Under the pieces are notes generated by a model. That model made no database searches, was not told the origin of the DNA, and worked only from the letters and a program-made list of their open reading frames with translations. DNA of 5,440 bases from a bacterium (GTDB lineage Bacteria; Chloroflexota; Dehalococcoidia; Tepidiformales; Tepidiformaceae), in NCBI GenBank assembly GCA_945861295.1, contig CAMAUF010000182.1, positions 1 to 5,440 on the forward strand. Direction: 5' to 3'. A program made the position numbers and the translations under genes. Within the stretch, counting starts at the first letter, position 1. Every line of letters begins with the position of its first letter. Below are positions 1 to 5,440 of the stretch, piece by piece.

Positions 1-28
1 CGACCGTGAGCTTTTCCTTGACAGCCAT
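1..28 (-). CDS. N-terminus of an unidentified protein (partial, runs off left edge)
   Basis: Nine codons beginning at an ATG (bases 28-26) read MAVKEKLTV before the window ends. An in-frame TAG lies four codons upstream (bases 40-38) with only ACT, GAT and CGC between, so this ATG is the furthest upstream start possible in this frame. There is no Shine-Dalgarno-like purine run before it. Instead a TAGACT hexamer ends seven bases upstream of the A of the ATG, which is the geometry of a leaderless transcript. The gene would follow the LLM oxidoreductase after 53 bases on the same strand. Nine residues are too few to name a family, so no function is proposed. That it is a gene at all is an inference from position, strand and the start context. 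Confidence 0.45.
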
Positions 29-34
29 GCGATC

Positions 35-40
35 AGTCTA
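35..40 (-). promoter_or_regulatory. Candidate -10 element for a leaderless transcript
   Basis: On the minus strand the hexamer TAGACT (four of six matches to TATAAT, and fitting the looser TANNNT form) ends seven bases before the A of the ATG at 28. Transcription would then begin at or next to the start codon, and the lack of any Shine-Dalgarno sequence agrees with that. Leaderless genes with this layout are common in Actinomycetota and Deinococcota. A TTGACA lies upstream (54-49) but only eight bases away, too close to act as a matching -35. This is a short motif in a 53-base gap, so chance cannot be excluded. Confidence 0.35.
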
Positions 41-81
41 CACGGGGGTGTCAACGCGGCCACCGTTATTCCAGGAGGGAA

Positions 82-1014
82 TCAGCCCGCCTTGGCGATG
101 ACCTCGCTCGCCCAGGCGTGGAGCGCGTCCCAGTCCACAGGCGGGCGGATGGCGATGTTGATCCGCGCCGCGCCGGCTTCGCGGTAACGGCCCACCAGGT
201 CGACCGCCTGCTCAGGCAGGCCGAGGACGACGCCGCGAGAGCGCATCGCGTCCGAGGCAGGGCCCCAGGTGGCGCGGTACTGCTCCTCCACGCGTGGCAG
301 GTCCTTGGCGGTGGCGGCCATGTGAAAGCTGAGGTTGACGGTGCGCTCAATCGTGGCGGGGTCACGCCCTTCCTTCTCGCACCAGGAGTCGAGGACGCCG
401 CAGAGGCGCTTGAACTCGTCCGGCGAGGTGTAGGGCGTGTTCCAGCCGTCGGCGTGACGGGCGGCGATGCGGAGCGTGCGCTTCTCGCCGTTGCCGCCGA
501 TCCAGATGCGCGGACGCTCCTGGACCGGGCGCGGGTAGCACGCGGCGTTCGTCAACTGGTAGTGCTTGCCAGCGAAGTCGGAGCGCTCCTGAGTCGTGAG
601 CAGGCGCACGACCTGGACGCCCTCTTCGAGGATGTCCAGGCGTTCCTTGATCGGCCGGAAGGGGATGCCATAGGCGCGATACTCGGGCTCGTGCCAACCC
701 GCGCCGAGGCCGATTTCGAGCCGCCCGCCGCTGAGATGGTCGATGGTCACGAGCGCGTTGGTGAGGATCGCCGGGTGGCGATAGTTCATGCCGAGGACGA
801 GGACGCCGATGCGGCAGTTCGTCGTTTCGCAGGCGATCGCGGCCATGAGGGTGGTCGCTTCGAAGCAGCTGCCGTTGCCGTCGATCGGCGGAGCTTCGTA
901 AAAGTGGTCCCAGACATCGACCCAGTCGAAGCCAGCGCCATCGGCCCAGCGCCACATGCGGCGGCACTCGTCGATCGTGATGTTCTGTTGTCCGATATGC
1001 AGGCCGAAGTTCAT
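82..1014 (-). CDS. LLM-class (luciferase-like) F420-dependent oxidoreductase
   Basis: This 310-residue protein belongs to the bacterial luciferase-like (LLM) TIM-barrel family, cytosolic enzymes that move hydride between reduced F420 (or FMN) and an organic substrate. The start MNFGLHIGQQ is the first beta strand of the barrel. WDHF sits at 35-38 (family form DHF). The conserved core RHPAIL at 79-84, TIDHLSGGR at 90-98 and GLGAGW at 102-107 follows, and then GKHY at 149-152, PRIWIGGNG at 168-176 and ARHADGWN at 185-192. Length and motif order are normal, and it resembles the Rv1855c-like subgroup. The ATG at 1014 is chosen because GGGAG (1027-1023) lies eight bases upstream and because the open frame beyond it is arginine-rich antisense of the nitroreductase. 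It starts five bases after the nitroreductase stop, so the two are surely co-transcribed. F420 rather than FMN is inferred from the subfamily look; the substrate is unknown. Confidence 0.9.
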   Translation of the reverse strand: MNFGLHIGQQNITIDECRRMWRWADGAGFDWVDVWDHFYEAPPIDGNGSCFEATTLMAAIACETTNCRIGVLVLGMNYRHPAILTNALVTIDHLSGGRLEIGLGAGWHEPEYRAYGIPFRPIKERLDILEEGVQVVRLLTTQERSDFAGKHYQLTNAACYPRPVQERPRIWIGGNGEKRTLRIAARHADGWNTPYTSPDEFKRLCGVLDSWCEKEGRDPATIERTVNLSFHMAATAKDLPRVEEQYRATWGPASDAMRSRGVVLGLPEQAVDLVGRYREAGAARINIAIRPPVDWDALHAWASEVIAKAG

Positions 1015-1019
1015 AGCGT

Positions 1020-1643
1020 CTACTCCCAGCCGTCCCAACCGAGGACACCATCGAGCGGAAGGCGCTTGGTCGGTCCGAACTTCCCGAGCGGATAGCCGAC
1101 CGGGATCATGGCGAAGGTAGTCGCGCTCGCGGGGATGCCGAGGATGCCCTTGACTTCGTCCTCGAACATGAGATGAAGGGTCGTCAACGTCGCCCCGAGG
1201 CCCTGGGCGCGGCAGCTCAGAAGCAGGTTCTGGACGGCCGGGTAGATGCTGGCGGTCACGGATTTCGCGGCGAGCGCGTTCGACCAATCCATCGCGCCTG
1301 CGCCCTTCAGGCAGGGGAAAATCAGCGCCGGGGCCTCGCCGGCGTGGTCGCCTTGCCAGCGCACAGCGGCGATCATCCGCTTCCATTCGTCCTCGGTCTG
1401 GTGGGGTTCGGGCTTGGTGTTGATGCGGAGGAGGTAGAAGTCGACGGCCTTGCGGTAGATCTCGCCGAGTTGACGCCGCTTTTCGGCGTCCGTGACGACG
1501 ACAAAGCGCCAACCCTGCGCGTTCGAGCCAGACGGCGCGTGGACGGCATGCTCAACCAGAGACTCAAGGATGTCCCGCGGGATCGGGTCAGGCTTCAAGC
1601 GACGCATCGCCCGCATTTGCATCATGGCTTCAATGACGTCCAT
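1020..1643 (-). CDS. Nitroreductase-family FMN oxidoreductase
   Basis: A 207-residue protein of the nitroreductase fold: homodimeric FMN enzymes that use NAD(P)H to reduce nitro groups, quinones, enones or other acceptors in the cytosol. The N-terminal RAMRRLKPDPIP (11-22) and APSGSNAQGW (36-45) form the usual FMN phosphate and ring contacts. SIYPAVQNLLLSCRAQGLGA (132-151) is the dimer-interface/flavin segment. PVGYP (181-185) with TKRLPL (192-197) is the typical C-terminal end. Start choice: the frame also permits a GTG at 1652, adding three residues, but GAGGTG (1657-1652) is a perfect anti-Shine-Dalgarno match eight bases before the ATG at 1643, and it overlaps that GTG. The family also usually begins MDV/MDF. 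Its stop is five bases before the LLM oxidoreductase start. The substrate cannot be told from sequence; the paired oxidoreductase suggests a shared reductive pathway. Confidence 0.9.
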   Translation of the reverse strand: MDVIEAMMQMRAMRRLKPDPIPRDILESLVEHAVHAPSGSNAQGWRFVVVTDAEKRRQLGEIYRKAVDFYLLRINTKPEPHQTEDEWKRMIAAVRWQGDHAGEAPALIFPCLKGAGAMDWSNALAAKSVTASIYPAVQNLLLSCRAQGLGATLTTLHLMFEDEVKGILGIPASATTFAMIPVGYPLGKFGPTKRLPLDGVLGWDGWE

Positions 1644-1651
1644 CGTGTTCA

Positions 1652-1657
1652 CACCTC
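1652..1657 (-). promoter_or_regulatory. Ribosome binding site that decides the nitroreductase start
   Basis: On the minus strand the six bases GAGGTG match the core complement of the 16S rRNA 3' end without mismatch. They lie eight bases before the ATG at 1643. The alternative GTG start (1652-1650) uses the last base of this motif as its first base, so it could not be served by it. The nearby VOC and LLM genes also have their purine-rich sites eight bases before ATG, which supports this reading. Confidence 0.75.
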
Positions 1658-1670
1658 AGGGGTTTGACGC

Positions 1671-1676
1671 AGTCTA
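1671..1676 (-). promoter_or_regulatory. Possible -10 element before the nitroreductase gene
   Basis: The same TAGACT hexamer seen before the gene at the left edge recurs here on the minus strand, and it includes the TAG stop codon of the GNAT gene. A start about seven bases downstream would fall near 1664 and give a leader of about 21 bases containing the GAGGTG ribosome site, which is well proportioned. No good -35 sequence is seen at the usual distance (it would lie inside the GNAT gene). It could be an internal promoter for the two redox genes or a coincidence. Confidence 0.25.
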
Positions 1677-2249
1677 CGCGACCGGTGGCGAAGGGGAACG
1701 TGCGCGCCGCCACTCGTCATTGAGCAGCGCGTAGAGGTATTCGTCGGCCCAACCGTCGCCGTCGGGGACGGCGGCGCGGAGGTGGCCCTCGCGCCGCAGG
1801 CCGAGGCGTTCGGCGAGCCGGATCGAGGGCGCGTTACGGGTGTCAATCAACGCGGTCACGCGATGCACGCCAAGCGTCTCGAAGGCGAAGTCAAGTACCG
1901 CTGACACCATCTCGGTCGCCAGGCCGCGCCGGTGATAGGGGCGCGCCAGGGTGTAGCCGATTTCCGCGAAACGCGGGTCGTCCAAAGTGTGCAAGCCGAC
2001 GTCCCCGACGAGGGTCGCCGTCTCCTGAAGCTCGGCGGCGAATTGAAACCAGCCGCCGGGAACACCGGGGGCCGCCACGGCCTGGGAACGGACGAACGCC
2101 ATGGCCTGGTCGAGCGAGTAAGCGCCCCAGCCTTGGTAGCGCTCGACCTCTGTGTCCTGACGGTAGGCGAGGAAAGCATCGATGTCGCCGGGCTCGAAGC
2201 GGCGGAGGATCAGCCGCCTCGTCTGAATCCGGGGCGCACGCTCGCTCAC
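1674..2249 (-). CDS. GNAT-family N-acetyltransferase (RimJ/RimL-like)
   Basis: A 191-residue acetyl-CoA-dependent acetyltransferase of the GNAT superfamily, cytosolic. The beginning IQTRRLILRRFEPGDIDAF (8-26) is the classic opening of the RimJ/RimL-type group (Acetyltransf_3). EIGYTLARPYHRRGLATEM at 96-114 holds motif A, with the pyrophosphate-binding RRGLA loop (107-111). VTALIDTRNAPSIRLAERLG at 131-150 is motif B, including the asparagine (139) that usually lines the active site. The acceptor could be a protein N-terminus, an antibiotic or another small amine; nothing visible decides this. The gene starts with GTG whose last two bases begin the TGA stop of the upstream VOC gene read in another frame (GTGA overlap, 2249-2246). 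No Shine-Dalgarno sequence precedes it, so translation is probably coupled to the VOC gene. The C-terminal tail (RRARSPSPPVA) is unstructured. Confidence 0.88.
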   Translation of the reverse strand: MSERAPRIQTRRLILRRFEPGDIDAFLAYRQDTEVERYQGWGAYSLDQAMAFVRSQAVAAPGVPGGWFQFAAELQETATLVGDVGLHTLDDPRFAEIGYTLARPYHRRGLATEMVSAVLDFAFETLGVHRVTALIDTRNAPSIRLAERLGLRREGHLRAAVPDGDGWADEYLYALLNDEWRRARSPSPPVA

Positions 2250-2632
2250 TCGGATTCATAGAGGGCGATGGAGGCTCCGAACGGGTCCCGAATGATGCAC
2301 CACTTACCCCAGCCGGCCGCGGCCGTGACCGGGTCCTCCAGCGTGCCGCCGAGACTGAGCGCACGCGCCAGCGCCCCCTCGATGTCCGCCACGACGGCAT
2401 ACGGAATCCATGTCGCTTGCTGACGGGTTGAGCGGATAAGCCCAGCGGCGGGCGGCGGCTCCGGGTCCGCGGGCGTCGGCTTCGGGCTCATCGAGTAATC
2501 GACGTGGTCACCGATGTCGATACATTCAGAGGCCCAGTCGAGGACCTCGGCATAGAAAATCCGGGCAGCGCCAGGCGCGGTCGAGTGAAGTTCAGTCCAG
2601 CCGATGGTCCCCACGCGGGGGCGGTCCGCCAT
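2246..2632 (-). CDS. VOC-family (glyoxalase/bleomycin-resistance fold) protein
   Basis: A 128-residue vicinal-oxygen-chelate protein similar to the COG3324 type ('predicted enzyme related to lactoylglutathione lyase'). The first repeat runs GTIGWTELHSTAPGAARIFY (8-27) then AEVLDW (28-33). The second has TWIPYAVVADIEGALARALS (74-93), GGT (95-97) and DPFGASIALYE (116-126). The position that holds the metal-ligand glutamate in true glyoxalases (seven residues after the D of DPFG) is Ala123, so ordinary metal-dependent glyoxalase chemistry is doubtful; binding or sequestration, or another reaction, is possible. The frame stays open to a GTG at 2698, but the ATG at 2632 has GGGAG (2645-2641) eight bases upstream and starts just before the conserved fold, so it is preferred. 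It overlaps the GNAT gene by four bases, suggesting a co-translated pair. Substrate unknown. Confidence 0.82.
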   Translation of the reverse strand: MADRPRVGTIGWTELHSTAPGAARIFYAEVLDWASECIDIGDHVDYSMSPKPTPADPEPPPAAGLIRSTRQQATWIPYAVVADIEGALARALSLGGTLEDPVTAAAGWGKWCIIRDPFGASIALYESE

Positions 2633-2640
2633 TGACGACG

Positions 2641-2645
2641 CTCCC
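2641..2645 (-). promoter_or_regulatory. Ribosome binding site that decides the VOC start
   Basis: GGGAG on the minus strand, eight bases before the ATG at 2632. It lies inside the 22-codon extension that the GTG at 2698 would add, and its presence argues that this extension is untranslated leader rather than coding sequence. Confidence 0.7.
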
Positions 2646-2668
2646 TGCAAGTCGCGCTCGCTGCCGAC

Positions 2669-2674
2669 ATGATA
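2669..2674 (-). promoter_or_regulatory. Possible -10 element for the VOC-GNAT pair
   Basis: In the 75-base gap after the aminopeptidase stop, the minus strand carries TATCAT, five of six matches to TATAAT, in an AT-richer patch within GC-rich DNA. A start near 2662 would give a leader of about 30 bases containing the GGGAG site. The sequence at the -35 distance is GC-rich and does not resemble TTGACA, so an activator or another sigma factor would be needed if this is real. Confidence 0.35.
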
Positions 2675-2687
2675 CCGATGCATGGTA
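2673..2687. repeat. Short imperfect palindrome upstream of the VOC gene
   Basis: On the plus strand TACC, an extra G, ATGCAT and GGTA form a near-perfect inverted repeat interrupted by a single base. It overlaps the candidate TATCAT -10 element by two bases on its upstream side, where an operator could sit. No regulator gene is present in the window. A palindrome this short can arise by chance. Confidence 0.3.
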
Positions 2688-2707
2688 AACGCCGCCACGT
2701 CCCACTG

Positions 2708-5248
2708 TTAGGAACGCGCAAAATCCTGGCACCGCAACGCGCGGCTGAGGTCGTCGTTCGCCTCGCGGAGCATGCGGGCGAGGTTCGGAAGCTCCGCCTC
2801 AACCTGGTCGACTACGCGAGCCGAACGTTTGAGGACGCCCGGCTCCGCCCGGTAACCCGGGTACAGCGTCTTTGTGTAGGCGACGTAGAACTCGCGGTCA
2901 CCGGCTCGCACTACGGCCGGCACAGCCTCGAAGTACGCGTCGACGTAGGGCTCGAGCAGGGCCTTCTGGCGGGACCACAAGAAGCCGCTCATGGCCGCCT
3001 CTGTCAGCTGCAGCGAGCCGTAGCCTTCGCCGGTGAAGCGCTTCCAGGCGGCCGCCTTGGAGGCGGAATCGGGCACGGACGTTTCGCAGCGCAGCCTGGC
3101 CCGCTGTCCGCGGTCCGATGGGTCGCGGGCGGTTTCGGCGTCGACCCGGCCCGCGGCGCCCGGCATCCCAGCCGCGACGTGCTTGGCCGCGATGCCCCAG
3201 CGCATGTCCTGATCGACAGTCAGGCCCTCGACACGCTCGGCGCCATCAGACAGGCGGGCGAGGAGATCGAGGTCGGCCGGGCTCTGCGCGAACCCGATGA
3301 GGGCCCGCATCCAAGAAATCTTCGCGTCCCCTTGGGGGGCGGTGCGGAGGCCATCAAAGGCCATCCCGGCCAGGCGCGCCGCGTACTCATCCCGTAGCTC
3401 GTCGGGGATGAAGCGGGCCAGCACCGTTTGCGCTTGCCCCAAGACGACCTCGACGATAGCGAGTTCGGTCTCCTGCGGGATGCGCGCGGCAACGACGGCG
3501 AGGTACTCCTGGGCCTTGAGCTGCGCATCGCGGACCATGCCCCAGAGCGAGGACCAGAGCAGTTGCCGGAAAAGGACATCATCGATGCGGTGAAGGTTCT
3601 CCCGCGCAAAAGCCACGGAACCGGGGTCGAGCGCCACCTTGAAGTAGCCATGGTCGTTGTAGTTCGGGAAAACGAGCTGGGGGGTGCGAAGGCCCACGGC
3701 CTCGGGGACTGCCGTCGCCGCCGCGTTGATGCTGGCCGAGAGCGGCGTGACGGTCAGCACTCCGTCCTCATCGCGGACAAGCCCGACCTGCAAGCTATGG
3801 GGCCGGATCGTGGGGTACTCGGCGGGCGCGGTCTGGCGGAGTGTCAGCGAGGAGACGCGGTCGCCATCGGCCTCGATTTCAGCGCTGACCGTGTTGACTG
3901 ATTCGGTCTCAAGCCACAGCCGGGCCCACTCCTGGAGGTCGCGGCCGCTGCCCGTTTCGAGCGCGGCCAGGAACTGCGCCAGCGTCGTGTTCCCGTACGC
4001 ATGCACGCGGAAGTAGTGGCGCATGCCCTCGCGGAAGCCGTCGAGCCCAATGGCTTGGACAAGCTGCTTCAGGGCCGAGGCGCCCTTGCCGTAGGTGATG
4101 CCGTCGAAGTTCAGGAAGGTCTTCTCGGTATCCTCAACCGTCCCCGCGATGGGGTGGGTCGTGACGAGTTGGTCGACGCGATAGGCCCACTGCTTGATGC
4201 TCGCGTTGAAATCCTGCCAGGCGCCCGTGAATCGGGTCGCGGAGGTCATGCAGAGGTAGGCCATGTAGGTGGCGAAACTCTCGTTCAGCCAGAGGCCGTC
4301 CCACCACTTCATCGTGACCAGGTCACCAAACCACATGTGGGCCATTTCGTGCAGCACGACTTCGGCGCGACCCCGGCGTTGGGTGTCGGTCGGCGGGTCC
4401 CGGAAGATGAAGTGCTCGTTGAACGTGACCGCGCCAGCGTTCTCCATCGCCCCCGGATTGAACTCCGGGACGAAGAGCTGGTCATACTTGCCGAACGGGT
4501 AGGGAATCCCAAAGAACTCCGCGTAAAAGTCCAGGCCCTGCCTGGTGACCGGGAAGAACTCGTCGGCATCGAAGTACTTGGCGAGCGAGCGCCGGCAGAA
4601 AACTCCGAGGTCAACGTCGCCGTGCTTCTCGTCGAATCGCGCGTACGGCCCCGCGATAAGCGCGACCAGGTACGTGCTGAGCAGGGGCGTCCGCTTGAAC
4701 TGATGCACCTTGCGGCCATCCTGGGCAGCGGTCGCCGATTCCAGCGCGACGTTGTGGACGACCTCCCATTCAGCGGGCGCGGTCACGGTGAAATGGTACG
4801 TCGCCTTGATGTCCGGCTGGTCGAAACACGGAAAGAGGCGGTGCGCCTCGTATGGCTCGAAGTTCGAGTAGAGGTACTCTTCGCCATCTTCTGGGTCGAT
4901 GAACTGATGGAATCCGTCGCCGCCGTGGTCGTACTCGTTGCGGTACTCTATCCGGACGACGTTGCTCGCGCGCAACGCTTCGCCTGGCAACGTCAGCCGG
5001 TAGCCGTCCCAGACGGGGTTCGGCACTTCAACGCCGTTTACCGTCATGGAAGCGATCTCCTTGCCGCGATGGCAAAGGAATGTGTCGCCGGAACCGGAAT
5101 CCTGAAACGTAATGGTGACGACACCGCGGTATTCGGGCTGCCCTCGCATGAGGTCGAGGACAACGGCATAGGAGCAGTTCGAGATCCGTGCGGACCGGCC
5201 CACGGCTTCGGTCTGAGTCAGCACGTCGCGAGGAGATGGGGTGGTCAT
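2708..5248 (-). CDS. pepN: M1-family zinc aminopeptidase (aminopeptidase N)
   Basis: A complete 846-residue gluzincin aminopeptidase that removes N-terminal residues from peptides, the last step of intracellular protein turnover. The N-terminal beta domain occupies about residues 20-210, with FEPYEAHRLFPCFDQPD at 130-146. The thermolysin-like catalytic domain carries GAMEN (266-270, binds the substrate amino group), HEMAH (300-304) and LNES (321-324). Zinc ligands are therefore His300, His304 and Glu323 (HEXXH-x18-E), with Glu301 as general base and Tyr386 in TYGKGAS as the transition-state tyrosine. From about 525 onward is an ERAP1_C-like helical domain, intact to the end. Length and style match the actinobacterial PepN group (about 850 residues). 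There is no signal peptide or membrane segment, so it is cytosolic. The ATG at 5248 is the furthest upstream start, as an in-frame TGA lies two codons earlier (5254-5252). No strong Shine-Dalgarno sequence is seen, only a GGGG about ten bases away. It begins 29 bases after the PIN gene. Confidence 0.97.
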   Translation of the reverse strand: MTTPSPRDVLTQTEAVGRSARISNCSYAVVLDLMRGQPEYRGVVTITFQDSGSGDTFLCHRGKEIASMTVNGVEVPNPVWDGYRLTLPGEALRASNVVRIEYRNEYDHGGDGFHQFIDPEDGEEYLYSNFEPYEAHRLFPCFDQPDIKATYHFTVTAPAEWEVVHNVALESATAAQDGRKVHQFKRTPLLSTYLVALIAGPYARFDEKHGDVDLGVFCRRSLAKYFDADEFFPVTRQGLDFYAEFFGIPYPFGKYDQLFVPEFNPGAMENAGAVTFNEHFIFRDPPTDTQRRGRAEVVLHEMAHMWFGDLVTMKWWDGLWLNESFATYMAYLCMTSATRFTGAWQDFNASIKQWAYRVDQLVTTHPIAGTVEDTEKTFLNFDGITYGKGASALKQLVQAIGLDGFREGMRHYFRVHAYGNTTLAQFLAALETGSGRDLQEWARLWLETESVNTVSAEIEADGDRVSSLTLRQTAPAEYPTIRPHSLQVGLVRDEDGVLTVTPLSASINAAATAVPEAVGLRTPQLVFPNYNDHGYFKVALDPGSVAFARENLHRIDDVLFRQLLWSSLWGMVRDAQLKAQEYLAVVAARIPQETELAIVEVVLGQAQTVLARFIPDELRDEYAARLAGMAFDGLRTAPQGDAKISWMRALIGFAQSPADLDLLARLSDGAERVEGLTVDQDMRWGIAAKHVAAGMPGAAGRVDAETARDPSDRGQRARLRCETSVPDSASKAAAWKRFTGEGYGSLQLTEAAMSGFLWSRQKALLEPYVDAYFEAVPAVVRAGDREFYVAYTKTLYPGYRAEPGVLKRSARVVDQVEAELPNLARMLREANDDLSRALRCQDFARS

Positions 5249-5277
5249 TGGTCATGCGCCCCAGTGGAAGATGAGGC

Positions 5278-5440
5278 CTAGCCTACAGCCTCAGCGCCCA
5301 TGAGCACGATGAATCCAGCCTGCGCGAACCCATGGTCGGTAGTCGCGACCCGGCTCATCCGGCGTTCGACCATGACCTCCATGCTGATGCAGTCGGTCAG
5401 GCTCCAGTTCTTGTCGGCGAACTGGCGGTAGCGGGCTTCC
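5278..5440 (-). CDS. PIN-domain protein, C-terminal part (VapC-like; partial, runs off right edge)
   Basis: The last 53 codons of a minus-strand gene end in TAG at 5280-5278; the start lies beyond the window. The visible residues EARYRQFADKNWSLTDCISM and then VMVERRM, TTDHGFAQAGF closely follow the C-terminal half of PIN nucleases, where the pattern is DKxWSLTDCxS followed by D-xx-F-xx-AGF. The Asp in SLTDC and the Asp in TTDHGF fit the third and fourth acidic residues that hold the catalytic magnesium. PIN proteins cut single-stranded RNA, most often as VapC toxins. No antitoxin gene lies between it and pepN, so any antitoxin would have to be upstream, outside the window; a solitary PIN protein is equally possible. 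It was identified by translating the right edge directly. The family call is firm, the toxin role is inferred. Confidence 0.82.
   Translation of the reverse strand, partial: EARYRQFADKNWSLTDCISMEVMVERRMSRVATTDHGFAQAGFIVLMGAEAVG

Noticed and set aside
49..54. Perfect TTGACA on the minus strand as a -35 box
   Set aside because: The only -10-like hexamer downstream (TAGACT) is just eight bases away. A 17-base spacer would place the -10 over the start codon at a sequence (CGCATG) unlike TATAAT. Probably coincidence.
29..81. A terminator hairpin after the LLM oxidoreductase
   Set aside because: Only a four-base GGTG/CACC stem could be drawn, with no following T-run on the minus strand.
118..1095. 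A 325-codon open frame on the plus strand
   Set aside because: It is antisense to the LLM oxidoreductase, with a low-complexity Arg/Ala/Val/Asp-rich product and no family motif.
1015..1512. N-terminal extension of the LLM oxidoreductase to an ATG at 1512
   Set aside because: The added 166 residues are Arg/Pro-rich shadow of the nitroreductase gene. The barrel begins exactly at the ATG at 1014, which has its own ribosome site.
2633..2698. Extension of the VOC protein to a GTG at 2698
   Set aside because: The 22 extra residues are not part of the fold, and the GGGAG site lies within them at ideal distance from the ATG at 2632.
2669..3397. A 242-codon open frame on the plus strand
   Set aside because: It is antisense to the C-terminal domain of the aminopeptidase and the VOC upstream gap; it has no domain signature or plausible ribosome site that I can see.
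4001..5281. A 426-codon open frame on the plus strand
   Set aside because: It lies wholly opposite the aminopeptidase, whose active-site motifs prove the minus strand is coding. Its translation shows no recognisable domain and looks like a codon-mirror of the real gene, common in GC-rich DNA.
1..5440. Mobile elements, CRISPR arrays, tRNA/rRNA, riboswitches or a new defence system
   Set aside because: No transposase or integrase, no spaced direct repeats, no clover-leaf or rRNA-like sequence was seen. Coding sequence fills almost the whole window, the largest gap being 75 bases.

Overview
This window reads as a GC-rich (roughly two-thirds G+C by eye) bacterial chromosome segment. It is densely packed, and every supported gene is transcribed leftwards on the minus strand. 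The gene types and protein flavour (actinobacterial-style M1 aminopeptidase, LLM-type F420/flavin oxidoreductase, nitroreductase) suggest Actinomycetota or Chloroflexota. No RNA gene or marker in the window settles which.

Layout in transcription order, right to left: (1) the C-terminal 53 residues of a PIN-domain protein, cut by the right edge; (2) a complete 846-residue cytosolic M1 zinc aminopeptidase (PepN-like) starting 29 bases after the PIN stop; (3) after a 75-base gap with a possible promoter, a 128-residue VOC/glyoxalase-fold protein; (4) a RimJ/RimL-like GNAT acetyltransferase whose GTG start overlaps the VOC stop by four bases (GTGA); (5) after about 30 bases, a FMN nitroreductase; (6) five bases later, an LLM-class oxidoreductase; (7) after 53 bases, the first nine codons of another minus-strand gene, cut by the left edge, with a leaderless-type promoter candidate.

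The genes probably form one or a few short operons: PIN-pepN, VOC-GNAT, and nitroreductase-LLM oxidoreductase. The last pair is the only one with an evident functional theme (two flavin/deazaflavin redox enzymes, tightly spaced). The aminopeptidase recycles peptides. The VOC and GNAT proteins have recognisable folds but unknown substrates. The long plus-strand open frames are antisense shadows of these genes.

I find no mobile element, CRISPR array, tRNA/rRNA, convincing terminator or defence island. The window is ordinary metabolic/housekeeping DNA. What merits a second look is mostly start-site choice, promoter architecture and the redox gene pair.
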